This document shows positions 13,954 to 22,040 of a stretch of 23,293 nt of DNA, piece after piece. The translations under genes and the position numbers were made by a program. The first letter of the stretch is position 1. Each line of letters begins with the position of its first letter. The DNA is from UBA2029 sp037447125 (GTDB lineage Bacteria; Chloroflexota; Anaerolineae; Aggregatilineales; Aggregatilineaceae), in contig JBBIHG010000060.1 of assembly GCA_037447125.1 (NCBI GenBank), positions 1 to 23,293 on the forward strand, read 5' to 3'. The notes under the pieces are model-generated. The model did not search any database. It was not told the DNA's origin and saw nothing but the letters and a program-made list of their open reading frames with translations.

Positions 13954-16491
13954 CTATTCGGCTGTGCCGGAAGCAGGCCGCTCATCCGGCGGAACCCATA
14001 CCGTGACGCGGAAGGGCTGTGGCTCGGTCGTGATCGCCGTACCGTCGTCGAGCGTGACGACGGCGTGCACAGTGTGCTCACCGGGTTGCAACGCCCACCA
14101 GTGATCGAAGGGCGCGCTGTGAGCAGTGGCGAGCAGCTCGTCGTCGAGCCAGTAGCTCACCTGGGCGGTGTTGGCCGGCGCGCTGACGGCCAGGCGGATG
14201 CGCTGCAAATCGGCGGGCAGGAGGGGGGTAATCCTGAAGATGGTGTACGGATCGGGGGAGAGCAGTCGCACGCGCAGATCGCGCTCGCCGACGCGCTGCG
14301 CGCCCACCGGCGGCTGGGGAATCCCCCGCCGCAGCGCCCAGTCGCGCGCTTCGGGCGGCAACACCAGGTACACGCGCTCCTCGCGCTCCTCCGGCGGCGT
14401 GGACTCGTCGGCCAGCAAGCCCGTGCGCCGATCCAGCACGAAGGGCTGGTACAGCGTGTCGTGGGTGGTGGGGGCGGTGCCCTCGATGAACCATTCCCAG
14501 AGCGTGCGCGGGCAGTAGGGGGTGAGCAGCAGCCCGGAGGTGGCGCACACTTCCGCCCGCACCAGCCCGGCGGGCACGGCGAACTCTTGCTTCGGCTGGC
14601 CGCGCAGCACGCGGCGGACGAACTCGTGCCAGATCGGGCCAGCCCCGCTGATGCCGCTCACTTCGATCATGGGTGTGTTGTCGGCGTTGCCCACCCACAC
14701 GCCGACGACCAGGTTGGGCGTGTAGCCGACTGTCCAGTTGTCGCGGAAGTCGGTTGTCGTGCCGGTCTTGGCAGCAGCGGGCCGGTCTATGTTGAGCGGG
14801 CTGGCTGGGCCGAAGGACGGGATGCGCGCCTGGTTGTCGCTGAGGATGTCGGTGATCAGGTAGGTCACACGCGGGTCGAGCACGGCGTTGCGCCGGGCGG
14901 GCGGCGTCCACTCGTACAGGGTGTGTCCAGCGCGGTCGCGCACTTCGAGCAGCAGGGTCGGCTCCACCCGGTAGCCGCCATTGGCCAGCGCACCGTAGGC
15001 GGCGGTCAGGTCCAGCAGGCGTACCTCGCCGCCGCCCAGCGTCAGCGACAGGTCGAAGCGGCTGGCGTCGCCCAGTGTGGAGATGCCCAGCCGGGTCAGC
15101 AGGTGGATCAGCGCGTCCACTCCAATGTGATCCAGGGCAACGACAGCGGGGATGTTGTAGGAGGAGGCCAGCGCCTCGCGGATGAGCACCGGGCCGTGCT
15201 CCACCAGCCCGAAGTTGGCCGGGGAGTAGCTCTCCAGGCGGCGCGTGACGAAGGGCGTGCTGATGTCGAGCACCACCGTTGCTGGCGTCCAGGGATCGTC
15301 CCGTAGCGGGTCAAAGGCCGCCGCGTAGGTGAATGGCTTGAGTGCCGATCCCGGCTGGCGCGGAGCCAGCGCCGCATTGACCGCGCCGTCAATGCGCTCG
15401 TTGAAATAGTCGGGGCTGCCGAGCAGGGCCAGTACTTGGCCCGTGTGCGGATCAAGCGCGACCAGAGCGGCGTTGTGCGCGTTGTGCGGCGGCTCGCCGG
15501 CGGGCGGGTCGTTCAGCCGGCCCAGATGACGCTGCGCGGCCTCTTCGGCGGCGCGCTGCCAGGTCAGGTCGAGCGTCGTGGTCACGTCCAGTCCGCCCGC
15601 GAGCAATTCATCGGGAAACTGGCGCTGAAGTTGAGTCCACACGGCCATGACGAAGTGCGGCGCTTCGATAGGGAAGGAAGAGGCCGCGAACCGCAGCTCC
15701 TCGGCGTATGCCTGATCCGCATCCGCTTGCGCCAGATAGCCGTGTCGCACCATCAAATCGAGCACGATCCGCTGGCGCGATTTTGCCGCTCCTGGGTTGG
15801 TCAACGGGTCGTAGGCAGTGGGAGCCTGTGGCAGCCCGGTCAGCATGGCGCATTCGGCCAGTGTCAATTCGTTGGCCCCTTTGCCGAAGTAGGCACGGGC
15901 CGCCGCGCCGATGCCATAGGCCAGGTTGCCGTAGTAGGTCTGGTTGAGGTAGAGCGCCAGGATTTCGTCGCGCGAGTAGCGCTCCGTTAGCTGGAGGGCC
16001 AGCACGCTCTCGCGCAGCTTGCGGCGCAGCGTGCGCTCGGCGCGCTGCTGTGGGTCGAGCAGCAGGTTGCGCGCGACCTGCTGGGTGATCGTGCTGCCCC
16101 CAGCGACGACTTCGCCGCCGCGCACGTTGATCCACAAGGCGCGGGCGATACCCTCAACGTCCACGCCGGGATGCTGGTAGAAGTTGGCGTCTTCGGTCGC
16201 CAGCGTCGCCTGGATCAGGCACGCCGGCAGGTCGGCGAGCGCGACCACCTGGTTCACGCCCGTCTGCGGGTCGGCGATCTGGTAGAGCAGGCGGCCCCCC
16301 CGGTCGTAGATGCGCGTGCTGGGCAGGGCCATGCCCCCCTCAATGGCCTCTACGTCTGGCAGCCCGGCGAACACCCAGGCGTAGGTCGCGGCCAGCGCGC
16401 CGAGGAGGATCGCGCCCAGGAAGGTCGCGATCTTCACCCGGCGACGGCTACCCTGCCAGGCTCTCCAGGGATATGCGAGGGTTCGGCGCAT
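13954..16491 (-). CDS. Class A penicillin-binding protein, PBP1C-like
   Basis: An 845-residue bifunctional peptidoglycan synthase. After a basic stretch, one membrane helix (about 21-41) anchors it. The GT51 domain has ATEDANFYQHPGVD with catalytic Glu100, GGSTITQQVARNLLL (131-145) and RKLRE. The transpeptidase domain has Ser382-Ala-Leu-Lys385, Ser444-Tyr-Asn446 and Lys575-Thr-Gly577. The section after the KTG box contains a Cys-x3-Ser-Gly...Tyr-Cys-Pro pattern, then a C-terminal beta domain (YWLDDELLATA near 795, then HTVHAVVTLDDG) like the PBP1C C-terminal domain. It polymerises glycan strands and cross-links peptides on the outer face of the membrane. The ATG at 16491 is preferred over a TTG at 16512 because the likely transcription start is near 16518 and a GAGAG site precedes the ATG. 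Confidence 0.93.
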   Translation of the reverse strand: MRRTLAYPWRAWQGSRRRVKIATFLGAILLGALAATYAWVFAGLPDVEAIEGGMALPSTRIYDRGGRLLYQIADPQTGVNQVVALADLPACLIQATLATEDANFYQHPGVDVEGIARALWINVRGGEVVAGGSTITQQVARNLLLDPQQRAERTLRRKLRESVLALQLTERYSRDEILALYLNQTYYGNLAYGIGAAARAYFGKGANELTLAECAMLTGLPQAPTAYDPLTNPGAAKSRQRIVLDLMVRHGYLAQADADQAYAEELRFAASSFPIEAPHFVMAVWTQLQRQFPDELLAGGLDVTTTLDLTWQRAAEEAAQRHLGRLNDPPAGEPPHNAHNAALVALDPHTGQVLALLGSPDYFNERIDGAVNAALAPRQPGSALKPFTYAAAFDPLRDDPWTPATVVLDISTPFVTRRLESYSPANFGLVEHGPVLIREALASSYNIPAVVALDHIGVDALIHLLTRLGISTLGDASRFDLSLTLGGGEVRLLDLTAAYGALANGGYRVEPTLLLEVRDRAGHTLYEWTPPARRNAVLDPRVTYLITDILSDNQARIPSFGPASPLNIDRPAAAKTGTTTDFRDNWTVGYTPNLVVGVWVGNADNTPMIEVSGISGAGPIWHEFVRRVLRGQPKQEFAVPAGLVRAEVCATSGLLLTPYCPRTLWEWFIEGTAPTTHDTLYQPFVLDRRTGLLADESTPPEEREERVYLVLPPEARDWALRRGIPQPPVGAQRVGERDLRVRLLSPDPYTIFRITPLLPADLQRIRLAVSAPANTAQVSYWLDDELLATAHSAPFDHWWALQPGEHTVHAVVTLDDGTAITTEPQPFRVTVWVPPDERPASGTAE

Positions 16492-16524
16492 GGGGCAGAC
16501 TCTCTCGCTCAATTGCTACCCACC

Positions 16525-16530
16525 ATTGTA
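16525..16530 (-). promoter_or_regulatory. Possible -10 box for the PBP gene
   Basis: TACAAT on the minus strand, preceded by TGTG; the -35 region has no clear hexamer. It would start transcripts near 16518 and implies the PBP can be expressed apart from the EamA-Tat run upstream. Confidence 0.35.
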
Positions 16531-16559
16531 CACATCCCGCGAGGGTGAGGGGTTGACGG

Positions 16560-16850
16560 CTAGTGTTCGCCTTCCCTGCGCGAATCCGCTTCGTGCGGGG
16601 CGCTGGCGTCGTCTGTCCCATCAGGAAAGGACTCCGGGGGTGCGATGACCTCGAGATCGCCGTGCTCCGGGTCGTACTCGACCGTCCAGCCGGTCAGCGC
16701 GGCGTCCGGCGGCTGGGCAAAGTCGGCGAGGATTTGCGCCCAGAGCGTCCTGTCCAGGGCGACGCCGCGCAGACCGATGGGCGTCTGGACGATCAGGGTC
16801 ACGTCTGCTCGCCCCCGCTTGACCTGGATGATGATGCCGGTGTATTTCAT
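16560..16850 (-). CDS. Small hypothetical protein
   Basis: A 96-residue protein that I do not recognise. Residues 1-60 look like a compact beta-alpha-beta unit (MKYTGIIIQVKRGRADVTLI, then IGLRGVALDRTLWAQILADF). The C-terminal 30 residues are acidic and polar, rich in Asp, Glu, Pro and Ser, and probably flexible. There is no signal peptide, membrane segment or cysteine. The ATG at 16850 has an AGGAGA site at good spacing and is preferred over an earlier in-frame start at 16886. It lies 43 bases after the TatA/B-like gene on the same strand, so it may be cotranscribed with it. Confidence 0.65.
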   Translation of the reverse strand: MKYTGIIIQVKRGRADVTLIVQTPIGLRGVALDRTLWAQILADFAQPPDAALTGWTVEYDPEHGDLEVIAPPESFPDGTDDASAPHEADSRREGEH

Positions 16851-16893
16851 GCGGTTCTCCTCGCGCACGGCGGGGTTAGGGAGCACGGGGCGA

Positions 16894-17343
16894 CTACTTG
16901 TCAGGCGGCAGCCAGGCCGGGTAGCGGGGCGCGTCGTCGGCGGGCGCGGGCAGCTCAGCAGCGGCAGCGGCGGCGGGGGGCGGATGCGCGGGCGAGGCCG
17001 GGGCTGGACTTCTGGGCGCAGCCGGGCTGACTGTCTCTCGCGTGTCGGTCGCGTCCTCGACCATGCGCATCGTCTCGCTCGTCAGTTGGCGGGTGGGATT
17101 CATGCGCGCTACGTCGCGGGCGCCCTGCCCAAGCTCGCGCGCTGCATCCATGATCTCTTTCCCCTCCGGGCCGATTTCCCGTTCAAGCCCGGCCAGCGTC
17201 TCGGCCCACATCTGGCGAGCTTTGCGCACGAAGCGGCCCAGATCGCGCGCCCACCTTGCCGTATTTGCCGGCCCGCCAATGATGAACAGCACCAGAGCGA
17301 TGATGACCATCTCAGCCAGGCCAATCCCGAAAATCCCGTCCAT
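16894..17343 (-). CDS. TatA/TatB-like twin-arginine translocase subunit
   Basis: A 149-residue protein with the layout of TatA/TatB: a short exposed start (MDGIFGIGLAEM), one membrane helix (about 10-24), a Gly-Gly-Pro hinge at the place of the usual Phe-Gly-Pro, an amphipathic helix rich in Arg and Lys (about 26-50) and then a long helical and Pro/Ala-rich acidic tail. The Glu in Gly-Leu-Ala-Glu-Met matches the conserved polar residue of TatB and many TatA proteins. In the Tat system such subunits form the pore or help TatC recognise folded twin-arginine substrates. The length and tail favour TatB, but no TatC gene is in the window to confirm pairing. The ATG at 17343 follows an AAGGGGAT site. 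EamA ends 21 bases upstream, suggesting an operon. Confidence 0.8.
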   Translation of the reverse strand: MDGIFGIGLAEMVIIALVLFIIGGPANTARWARDLGRFVRKARQMWAETLAGLEREIGPEGKEIMDAARELGQGARDVARMNPTRQLTSETMRMVEDATDTRETVSPAAPRSPAPASPAHPPPAAAAAAELPAPADDAPRYPAWLPPDK

Positions 17344-17364
17344 TACATCCCCTTGCAGCCAGAC

Positions 17365-18336
17365 TCAGCCATCTGCCAGTGTGCGCGCGTCAGCAGGCGC
17401 TTCTTGCGGTGTGGCCCGTCCCGCCGGTTGCTCGCGGCTGGCGACGCCAATCCCCACCAGAATCAGGGTCGCGCCGACAAGCTGCAGCGGCACCGGCCAT
17501 TCCTCGAGCAGGGCCATCGCCAGCAGGCCGCTGCCGATCGGCTCCCCCAGAATGACCAGACCCACGTAAGCGGCAGGCAGATAGCCCAGGGCGTAGTTGA
17601 ACGACGAGTGTCCGATGAGTTGCGGCACCAGGCCCATCAGGATCATCCACAGGTAGGCCGCGCCGGGCAGTCCGCCCACCTGCTCGCCGGACACGATCAC
17701 GACCCCGACCAGGAGTAGGGCAGCCACGCCGTACACCAGCCAGATGTAGACGAGCAAGCCCCAGCGCGCGCGCAGCCGCCGCCCGATGATCAGGTACGCC
17801 GCCGCCGCGACTGCTCCGATCAGCGCCAGCCCATTGCCCAGCCACGGATCATGGCGGGTGGGCGGGTCACCTGCTGTGGCGCTGGCGGCGACCAGCACGC
17901 CGCCGCCAATGGCCAGCGCCAGCCCAATGATAGTGAAGTGCGTCAGGCGCTCGCCGAGCACGAGCGGCGCCAGCAGCGCCACCCAGAGCGGACTTGTCGT
18001 GACCAGCGTCACGCTGTTGACGACCGCCGTGTATTCCAGCGAAGTGATCCACGTGGCGAAGTGCAGCCCCAGAAAGGCCCCCGACATGATTGCCCACAGC
18101 ACATCGCCGCGGCGCACAGCGCGCAGCTCGGCCAGATGGCGGCGCAGCACGATCGGCGTGAGCACCAGCGTGGCCACGCTCAGCCGCGCCGCAGCCAGCA
18201 CCAGCGAAGGCGCCGACTCCTCCTGGGCGAAGCGGATGAAGATAGCCGCGAAGGAGGCGGCGACCACGCCGATGAACATGGCGGCGTACGGACGCCAGAC
18301 GGCCGGCGCGCCTTTGGAGACGGTGCGATGAGTCAT
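17365..18336 (-). CDS. EamA-family (DMT superfamily) transporter
   Basis: A 323-residue integral membrane protein with two EamA repeats and about ten membrane helices. The repeats show the family pattern: in the first, FAAIFIRFAQEE... and an end-of-repeat LGERLTHFTIIGLALAIGGGVLV (near 128-150, written here as LGERLTH then IIGLALAIGG); in the second, PQLIGHSSFNYAL, then ILGEPIGSGLLAM (about 260-272) and GATLILVGI. The LGE turn in each repeat is typical. Relatives export small molecules such as amino acids or nucleosides; the substrate here is unknown. The ATG at 18336 has a poor ribosome binding site, and no clear promoter is seen in the 18337-18470 gap. TatA/B-like and small hypothetical genes follow on the same strand. 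Confidence 0.88.
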   Translation of the reverse strand: MTHRTVSKGAPAVWRPYAAMFIGVVAASFAAIFIRFAQEESAPSLVLAAARLSVATLVLTPIVLRRHLAELRAVRRGDVLWAIMSGAFLGLHFATWITSLEYTAVVNSVTLVTTSPLWVALLAPLVLGERLTHFTIIGLALAIGGGVLVAASATAGDPPTRHDPWLGNGLALIGAVAAAAYLIIGRRLRARWGLLVYIWLVYGVAALLLVGVVIVSGEQVGGLPGAAYLWMILMGLVPQLIGHSSFNYALGYLPAAYVGLVILGEPIGSGLLAMALLEEWPVPLQLVGATLILVGIGVASREQPAGRATPQEAPADARTLADG

Positions 18337-18470
18337 GGGTGGTCGCTGCTCTGCGACATGGGCTGCGGATCATCCTGGCTTGCGTTGCTGGCAGGCGATT
18401 ATGCCAGATACGGCCCAATCCGGCGAGACTGTGCGGTCCCAGGGCACATTCCAGACTGGGGCAAGGTTTC

Positions 18471-18548
18471 TTGAACCGCAGAGACGCAGAGGAAAGACAA
18501 GAAAAGCTCTTCCAGTTCTTCTCTGCGCTCTCTGCGCCTCTGCGGTGA
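18471..18548. repeat. Interspersed inverted-repeat element, copy 2 (opposite orientation)
   Basis: Left arm CCGCAGAGACGCAGAG (18476-18491) and right arm CTCTGCGCCTCTGCGG (18530-18545), flanked by TTGAA and TGA. Each arm is the exact reverse complement of the opposite arm in copy 1 at 10088-10172, so the element is the same, flipped. Part of the interior (GAGAAGAAC on the minus strand) also matches. It lies between the M16 gene end and the EamA gene start and could fold as a hairpin in transcripts from either strand. Confidence 0.85.
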
Positions 18549-18580
18549 GGTTTGATCCTGGCAGTTAAGCGCGCCGGCCG

Positions 18581-21523
18581 TCACAGCACCGGCGTCACGC
18601 GCAGCCAGCCGCCGCCGGACTCGTTCTCCTCGGCGATGGCCCGCGCCGACCCCAACACTACGACGGTTCCCGCCTCACTGAGCGCGGCCAGCGTCTCCCC
18701 GAAGCGGCGGAAGTCGGCTGCGGTCGTCGCCAGCACCTCGTCGCGCAACCGTTGCAGGTCGTCGTCGGTGTCGCCGGTCAGGTGGCGTTGCAGCGCCAGG
18801 TAGCCCTTGGCGTCCGGCAGCAGGTAGGCGTCCAGCGCGCCGATCGCGCCGATAATCGTCTTGGTCAGCTCCTCGTCAGAGAGCGCCAGTTCGCACAGGT
18901 AGTCTGCTGCCCGGTCGTAGGTCTCCAGCGTCTGGCGCAGGTTCGGGTCGCGGTACGACAGGAAGCTGAACACGCCAGAGCGCCGGTCGAAGGTGCAGAA
19001 TCCGCCATAGGCGCCGCCGTGCACGCGAACGCGCTCCCACAGCCACGTCGTTCGCAGGAGGTTGGTGATCGGGATGATCGAGCCGTGCAGACTGTAGCCC
19101 AGCGTGTAGAGGTTGGCGCCCTTGCCAACATAGTTCACCTGGGCCGGGATGACCAACCCCTCGTGCCCATCGGGGAAATCGGGCTGCCACCGCTGGGGTG
19201 TCACGGGTGTGGCGGGCAGCGCGCCCAGGAAGTTGGCAAGCTGCGGCTCGACGCTCGCCCAGTTGGCTGCGTCCAGGGTGATGTTGGCCAGCAACGCCTC
19301 CTGCGTCACCAGCAGGCGGCGCATGGTTTCCAGAGCGTCCTGGACGGCGGGCCAGTCGGAGTCCACCCGTCGCGCCAGATCGCGCAGGAAGAACAGGTAG
19401 CTCACCCCGCCCATCTGCTCGGCGGCCCAGTCCGCCTCGCTGAAGCGCGCCTGCAGCCGGCTTCTGACGACGTGGTGCCCCGCCGGGACCAGCCCGGCCT
19501 CCTGCGCTGCCTTCTCTTCGAGGACGATCTGGCGGAAGCGCTCGCGGTTATCCAGGCGGGCGGTGAGCAGCACATCGCGCAGGATCGCCAGCAGCTCCGG
19601 CGTCTGCGCGACGGTGGCCTTGCCGCGCAGGAACTGCCAGACGACCGCGCCACCGTCTGCACGCGCCTGGTGGGCGAAGCTGTCCGGCTCGATGCCGCCG
19701 GTCTTGCGCCCGATGCGGCGGGCCAGGCTCACGTAGTCTTCGGCGGCGGTGCCCGTCTCCAGCAGTGCCCGGCCAAAGAGGGGGGCGTAGGGCAGCAACG
19801 TCTGGGGCAGGGCGTGCAGATCGAAGCCCACATCGAGGTAGAGAATGCCGTTGGTGAACAGGTCGTGGTACAGGACGCGCGCGGGGGCGGACGCGCGCAC
19901 CTCGTTGGGGATGCGCGGCTGCTCGCGGTCGAGATCGCTCAGCGCCAGGCGGGGAATCGTCGCCAGGGCTTCGGGCGAATCCGGCGTCTCCTGGATGCGC
20001 TTGAGCGCGCGCGTTTCCTCCACCAGGCGGCGCAGGTCGTCGTCGCTCAGCCCGGCGCGAATCTCGGCCAGGCGCGCCTTCTCCGCCGCTTCGCGCTGCC
20101 CTTCGAGCGTAGGATCGGGCGTCAGGATGACCGTTGTGCGGTGCGGGTTGTTCAGCAGGTGGGACTGGATCAGCGACTCGAACAGGCGCGGGTCGCTCGC
20201 CAACCGTTCTTTGACAGCGCTGAGCGGCGCTTCAAAGGCCAGCGCCGCCAACGGATCGCCGCCGTACAGCCAGCTTTGCATCGCCCGCCAGCCGAGGATA
20301 ATGCCACGCGGCATCCGCCCCGTGTTATTCTCGCGCAGGGCGAACTCAACCGTGTTGAGCGATGCTTCGATCATCTCTGTCTCTATACCGCGCTCCGCCA
20401 GATCGGTCAGAGTGCTGATCACCAGCCCCTCGATGGTATCCGCCTGGGTCGCGTCGGTGCCGCGCAGCCCCGTCGAGAATGTGCACTGGCGCAGGTCAAG
20501 GTCCAGCCCCGTCCCGGCCAGGTCTTCGCCCAGGCCGGAGTCGATCAGGGCCTTGCGCAGCGGCGAAGCTGGCGTGCCGATCAAGATGTGGTTGAGGATG
20601 GTCAACGTCAGCAGCGTTTCGGGCGACTTGTTCTCGGTGAGCGCCCAGTTGACGACGACCTGGGCCTGCCTGCCCGCAGCCTCTGCGTCAGCGCTGGCGG
20701 CGAAGGGCACAGTCACCCGACGCGGCGCGGCGAAACGCGACTGGATGGCGATGGTCGCCTCAACCCGCCTCGGCTCGAAGTCCTTGAGGTAGGCGTCCAG
20801 CAGGCGCAGGCGCTCTTCCGGCGGATCGTCACCGTAGAAGAAGATGCGTGCATTGGACGGGTGATAGTAAGTCTCGTGGTAGCGCCGGAACTGCTCGTAG
20901 GTGAGTTGGGGGATGACCTGGGGATCGCCGCCAGAGTCCTCGCGGTACAGGGTGTCGGGGAACAGCGACGTTTGCACGCGCTGACCCAACAGGCTATCCG
21001 GATCAGAATAGGCGCCTTTCATCTCGTTGAAGACAACGCCCTTGTGAGTCAGCGGCGCAGCGGGGTCGTCAAGCTCGTAGTGCCAGCCTTCCTGTCGCAG
21101 CGTATGTGGCGTGATGTTCGGATAGAACACTGCATCCAGGTAAACATCTATCAGGTTGTAGAAATCCTGCCGGTTCTGGCTGGCCAACGGGTACATGGTC
21201 TTGTCAGGGAAAGTCATCGCGTTGACGAACGTCTGCAACGATCCCTTGAGCAGTTCGACGAACGGCTCTTTGACCGGGTACTTGCGCGAGCCGCAGAGCA
21301 CGCTGTGCTCCATGATGTGCGGCAGCCCGGTTGAATCGGGCGCCGGCGTGAAGAAGCTGACGCCGAAGACCTTGTTCTCGTCGTCGTTTTCCAGCGAGAG
21401 AAGCTCAGCGCCGGTCTTGAGGTGCCGCCACCGGCGCGCTGAAGTGTTCAGCTCTGGAATCTCGCGCGCGGCGATCAAGGTGAAGCCGTGCAGTTGGGAG
21501 GTGCGCTTGTTCTGATCGTTCAT
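18581..21523 (-). CDS. M16 family metalloprotease, presequence protease (PreP)-like
   Basis: A 980-residue zinc peptidase of M16 subfamily C. The inverted zinc motif His69-Ile-Met-Glu72-His73 is followed by SVLCGSRKYPVKEPF, KGSLQTFVNAMTFPDKT and DKTMYPLASQN (about 93-118), and the third ligand Glu167 in Phe-Asn-Glu-Met-Lys-Gly. The first segment, HGFTLIAAREIPELNTSA, is the standard PreP opening and fixes the start near 21523. The protein is the full length of the two-lobed clamshell (about 970-1000 residues). These enzymes degrade short unstructured peptides; in bacteria the cellular substrates are poorly known. No signal peptide is seen, so the enzyme is probably cytoplasmic. A TGGTACAAT extended -10 box lies upstream, with a leader hairpin, and rules out a longer start at 21661. 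The ribosome binding site is weak. Confidence 0.93.
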   Translation of the reverse strand: MNDQNKRTSQLHGFTLIAAREIPELNTSARRWRHLKTGAELLSLENDDENKVFGVSFFTPAPDSTGLPHIMEHSVLCGSRKYPVKEPFVELLKGSLQTFVNAMTFPDKTMYPLASQNRQDFYNLIDVYLDAVFYPNITPHTLRQEGWHYELDDPAAPLTHKGVVFNEMKGAYSDPDSLLGQRVQTSLFPDTLYREDSGGDPQVIPQLTYEQFRRYHETYYHPSNARIFFYGDDPPEERLRLLDAYLKDFEPRRVEATIAIQSRFAAPRRVTVPFAASADAEAAGRQAQVVVNWALTENKSPETLLTLTILNHILIGTPASPLRKALIDSGLGEDLAGTGLDLDLRQCTFSTGLRGTDATQADTIEGLVISTLTDLAERGIETEMIEASLNTVEFALRENNTGRMPRGIILGWRAMQSWLYGGDPLAALAFEAPLSAVKERLASDPRLFESLIQSHLLNNPHRTTVILTPDPTLEGQREAAEKARLAEIRAGLSDDDLRRLVEETRALKRIQETPDSPEALATIPRLALSDLDREQPRIPNEVRASAPARVLYHDLFTNGILYLDVGFDLHALPQTLLPYAPLFGRALLETGTAAEDYVSLARRIGRKTGGIEPDSFAHQARADGGAVVWQFLRGKATVAQTPELLAILRDVLLTARLDNRERFRQIVLEEKAAQEAGLVPAGHHVVRSRLQARFSEADWAAEQMGGVSYLFFLRDLARRVDSDWPAVQDALETMRRLLVTQEALLANITLDAANWASVEPQLANFLGALPATPVTPQRWQPDFPDGHEGLVIPAQVNYVGKGANLYTLGYSLHGSIIPITNLLRTTWLWERVRVHGGAYGGFCTFDRRSGVFSFLSYRDPNLRQTLETYDRAADYLCELALSDEELTKTIIGAIGALDAYLLPDAKGYLALQRHLTGDTDDDLQRLRDEVLATTAADFRRFGETLAALSEAGTVVVLGSARAIAEENESGGGWLRVTPVL

Positions 21524-21550
21524 GGGTCGGGTGTCCGTCGTCAGGGTTGG

Positions 21551-21569
21551 TGGCTGCGTGGCGCAGCCA
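21551..21569 (-). other. Hairpin in the 5' leader of the M16 protease gene
   Basis: A perfect 8-bp inverted repeat, TGGCTGCG/CGCAGCCA, with a 3-base loop. It sits between the predicted transcription start (near 21583) and the ATG at 21523. It could affect leader stability or ribosome access, but there is no second pairing or T-run to mark it as a riboswitch or attenuator. Confidence 0.5.
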
Positions 21570-21589
21570 TATGAAGGAGCCATGGAGAG

Positions 21590-21598
21590 ATTGTACCA
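21590..21598 (-). promoter_or_regulatory. Extended -10 promoter for the M16 protease gene
   Basis: Minus strand TGG (21598-21596) directly before TACAAT (21595-21590), an extended -10 form that can work without a good -35. The hexamers at 16-18 bases upstream are not TTGACA-like. The predicted start is near 21583, with a leader of about 60 bases. Confidence 0.55.
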
Positions 21599-21654
21599 TT
21601 GCCCGCGACCAGAACGGTACCGGAGAAGACGCTCTCGTGAGGCTTCGCGCACCA

Positions 21655-21683
21655 TTGACAAAGCCCCTGCCGTCGGCTACAAT
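21655..21683 (+). promoter_or_regulatory. Promoter P1 of the tRNA-tuf operon
   Basis: A perfect TTGACA (21655-21660), 17-base spacer, TACAAT (21678-21683). Start near 21690. It diverges from the M16 promoter and is the upstream member of a tandem pair serving the tRNA genes. Confidence 0.8.
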
Positions 21684-21714
21684 TCCGGCCACTTCGAGCG
21701 GTGTGGACTTACCC

Positions 21715-21743
21715 TTGAGGCGGCGCTTGGGTCATGGTAGAAT
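21715..21743 (+). promoter_or_regulatory. Promoter P2 of the tRNA-tuf operon
   Basis: TTGAGG (21715-21720), 17-base spacer, TAGAAT (21738-21743), with TGG directly before the -10 box (extended -10). Start near 21750, six bases before the first tRNA. Confidence 0.75.
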
Positions 21744-21755
21744 GACCTATGCCAT

Positions 21756-21828
21756 GCCGACGTAGCTCAACCGGCAGAGCAAGCGCCTTGTAAGCGCTAG
21801 GTTATGGGTTCAAGTCCCATCGTCGGCT
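21756..21828 (+). tRNA. tRNA-Thr (anticodon TGT)
   Basis: A complete cloverleaf: acceptor GCCGACG pairs with CGTCGGC, the D stem is GCTC/GAGC, the anticodon stem AGCGC/GCGCT frames loop CTTGTAA with TGT at 21789-21791, and the T arm is ATGGG-TTCAAGT-CCCAT. The discriminator is T and CCA is not encoded. It reads ACA and, by wobble, ACG codons. Confidence 0.95.
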
Positions 21829-21855
21829 TTCCGGCAGCGTGCCGAGTTACCAACT

Positions 21856-21938
21856 GGGTCGGTGTCCCGAGCGGCAAAGGGGGCGGACTGTAAATCCGCT
21901 GGCAGAAGCCTTCGCAGGTTCGAGTCCTGCCCGGCCCA
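21856..21938 (+). tRNA. tRNA-Tyr (anticodon GTA)
   Basis: A class II tRNA with a long variable arm. Acceptor GGGTCGG pairs with CCGGCCC (one T-G pair), the anticodon stem GCGGA/TCCGC frames loop CTGTAAA with GTA at 21890-21892, and the T arm is GCAGG-TTCGAGT-CCTGC. The discriminator is A. CCA is not completely encoded (A then CCT). Confidence 0.95.
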
Positions 21939-21967
21939 CCTGACAGGCGAATAGCTTGCGCACGTGT

Positions 21968-22040
21968 GCCTACGTAGCTCAGTTGGCAGAGCACGCCCTT
22001 GGTAAGGGCGAGGTCATGGGTTCAAATCCCATCGTAGGCT
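21968..22040 (+). tRNA. tRNA-Thr (anticodon GGT)
   Basis: Acceptor GCCTACG pairs with CGTAGGC, the D stem is GCTC/GAGC, the anticodon stem CGCCC/GGGCG frames loop TTGGTAA with GGT at 22001-22003, and the T arm is ATGGG-TTCAAAT-CCCAT. The discriminator is T, and CCA is not encoded. It reads ACC and ACT. Only 29 bases separate it from tRNA-Tyr, so no tRNA-Gly lies between them. Confidence 0.95.

Noticed and set aside
18752..21334. 860-codon plus-strand open frame across the M16 protease
   Set aside because: The complementary minus-strand frame encodes an intact PreP-like protease with all zinc ligands. The plus-strand translation is low-complexity, rich in Gln, Val and Arg, and has no recognisable family.
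21582..21740. Small plus-strand open frame of 52 residues with an AAGGAG before its ATG
   Set aside because: The AAGGAG is only two bases from the ATG, the frame covers both tRNA promoters, and the peptide has no family resemblance.
21797..21994. Minus-strand open frame covering the tRNA genes
   Set aside because: It is antisense to tRNA genes; translations of this kind are well-known spurious entries from tRNA clusters.
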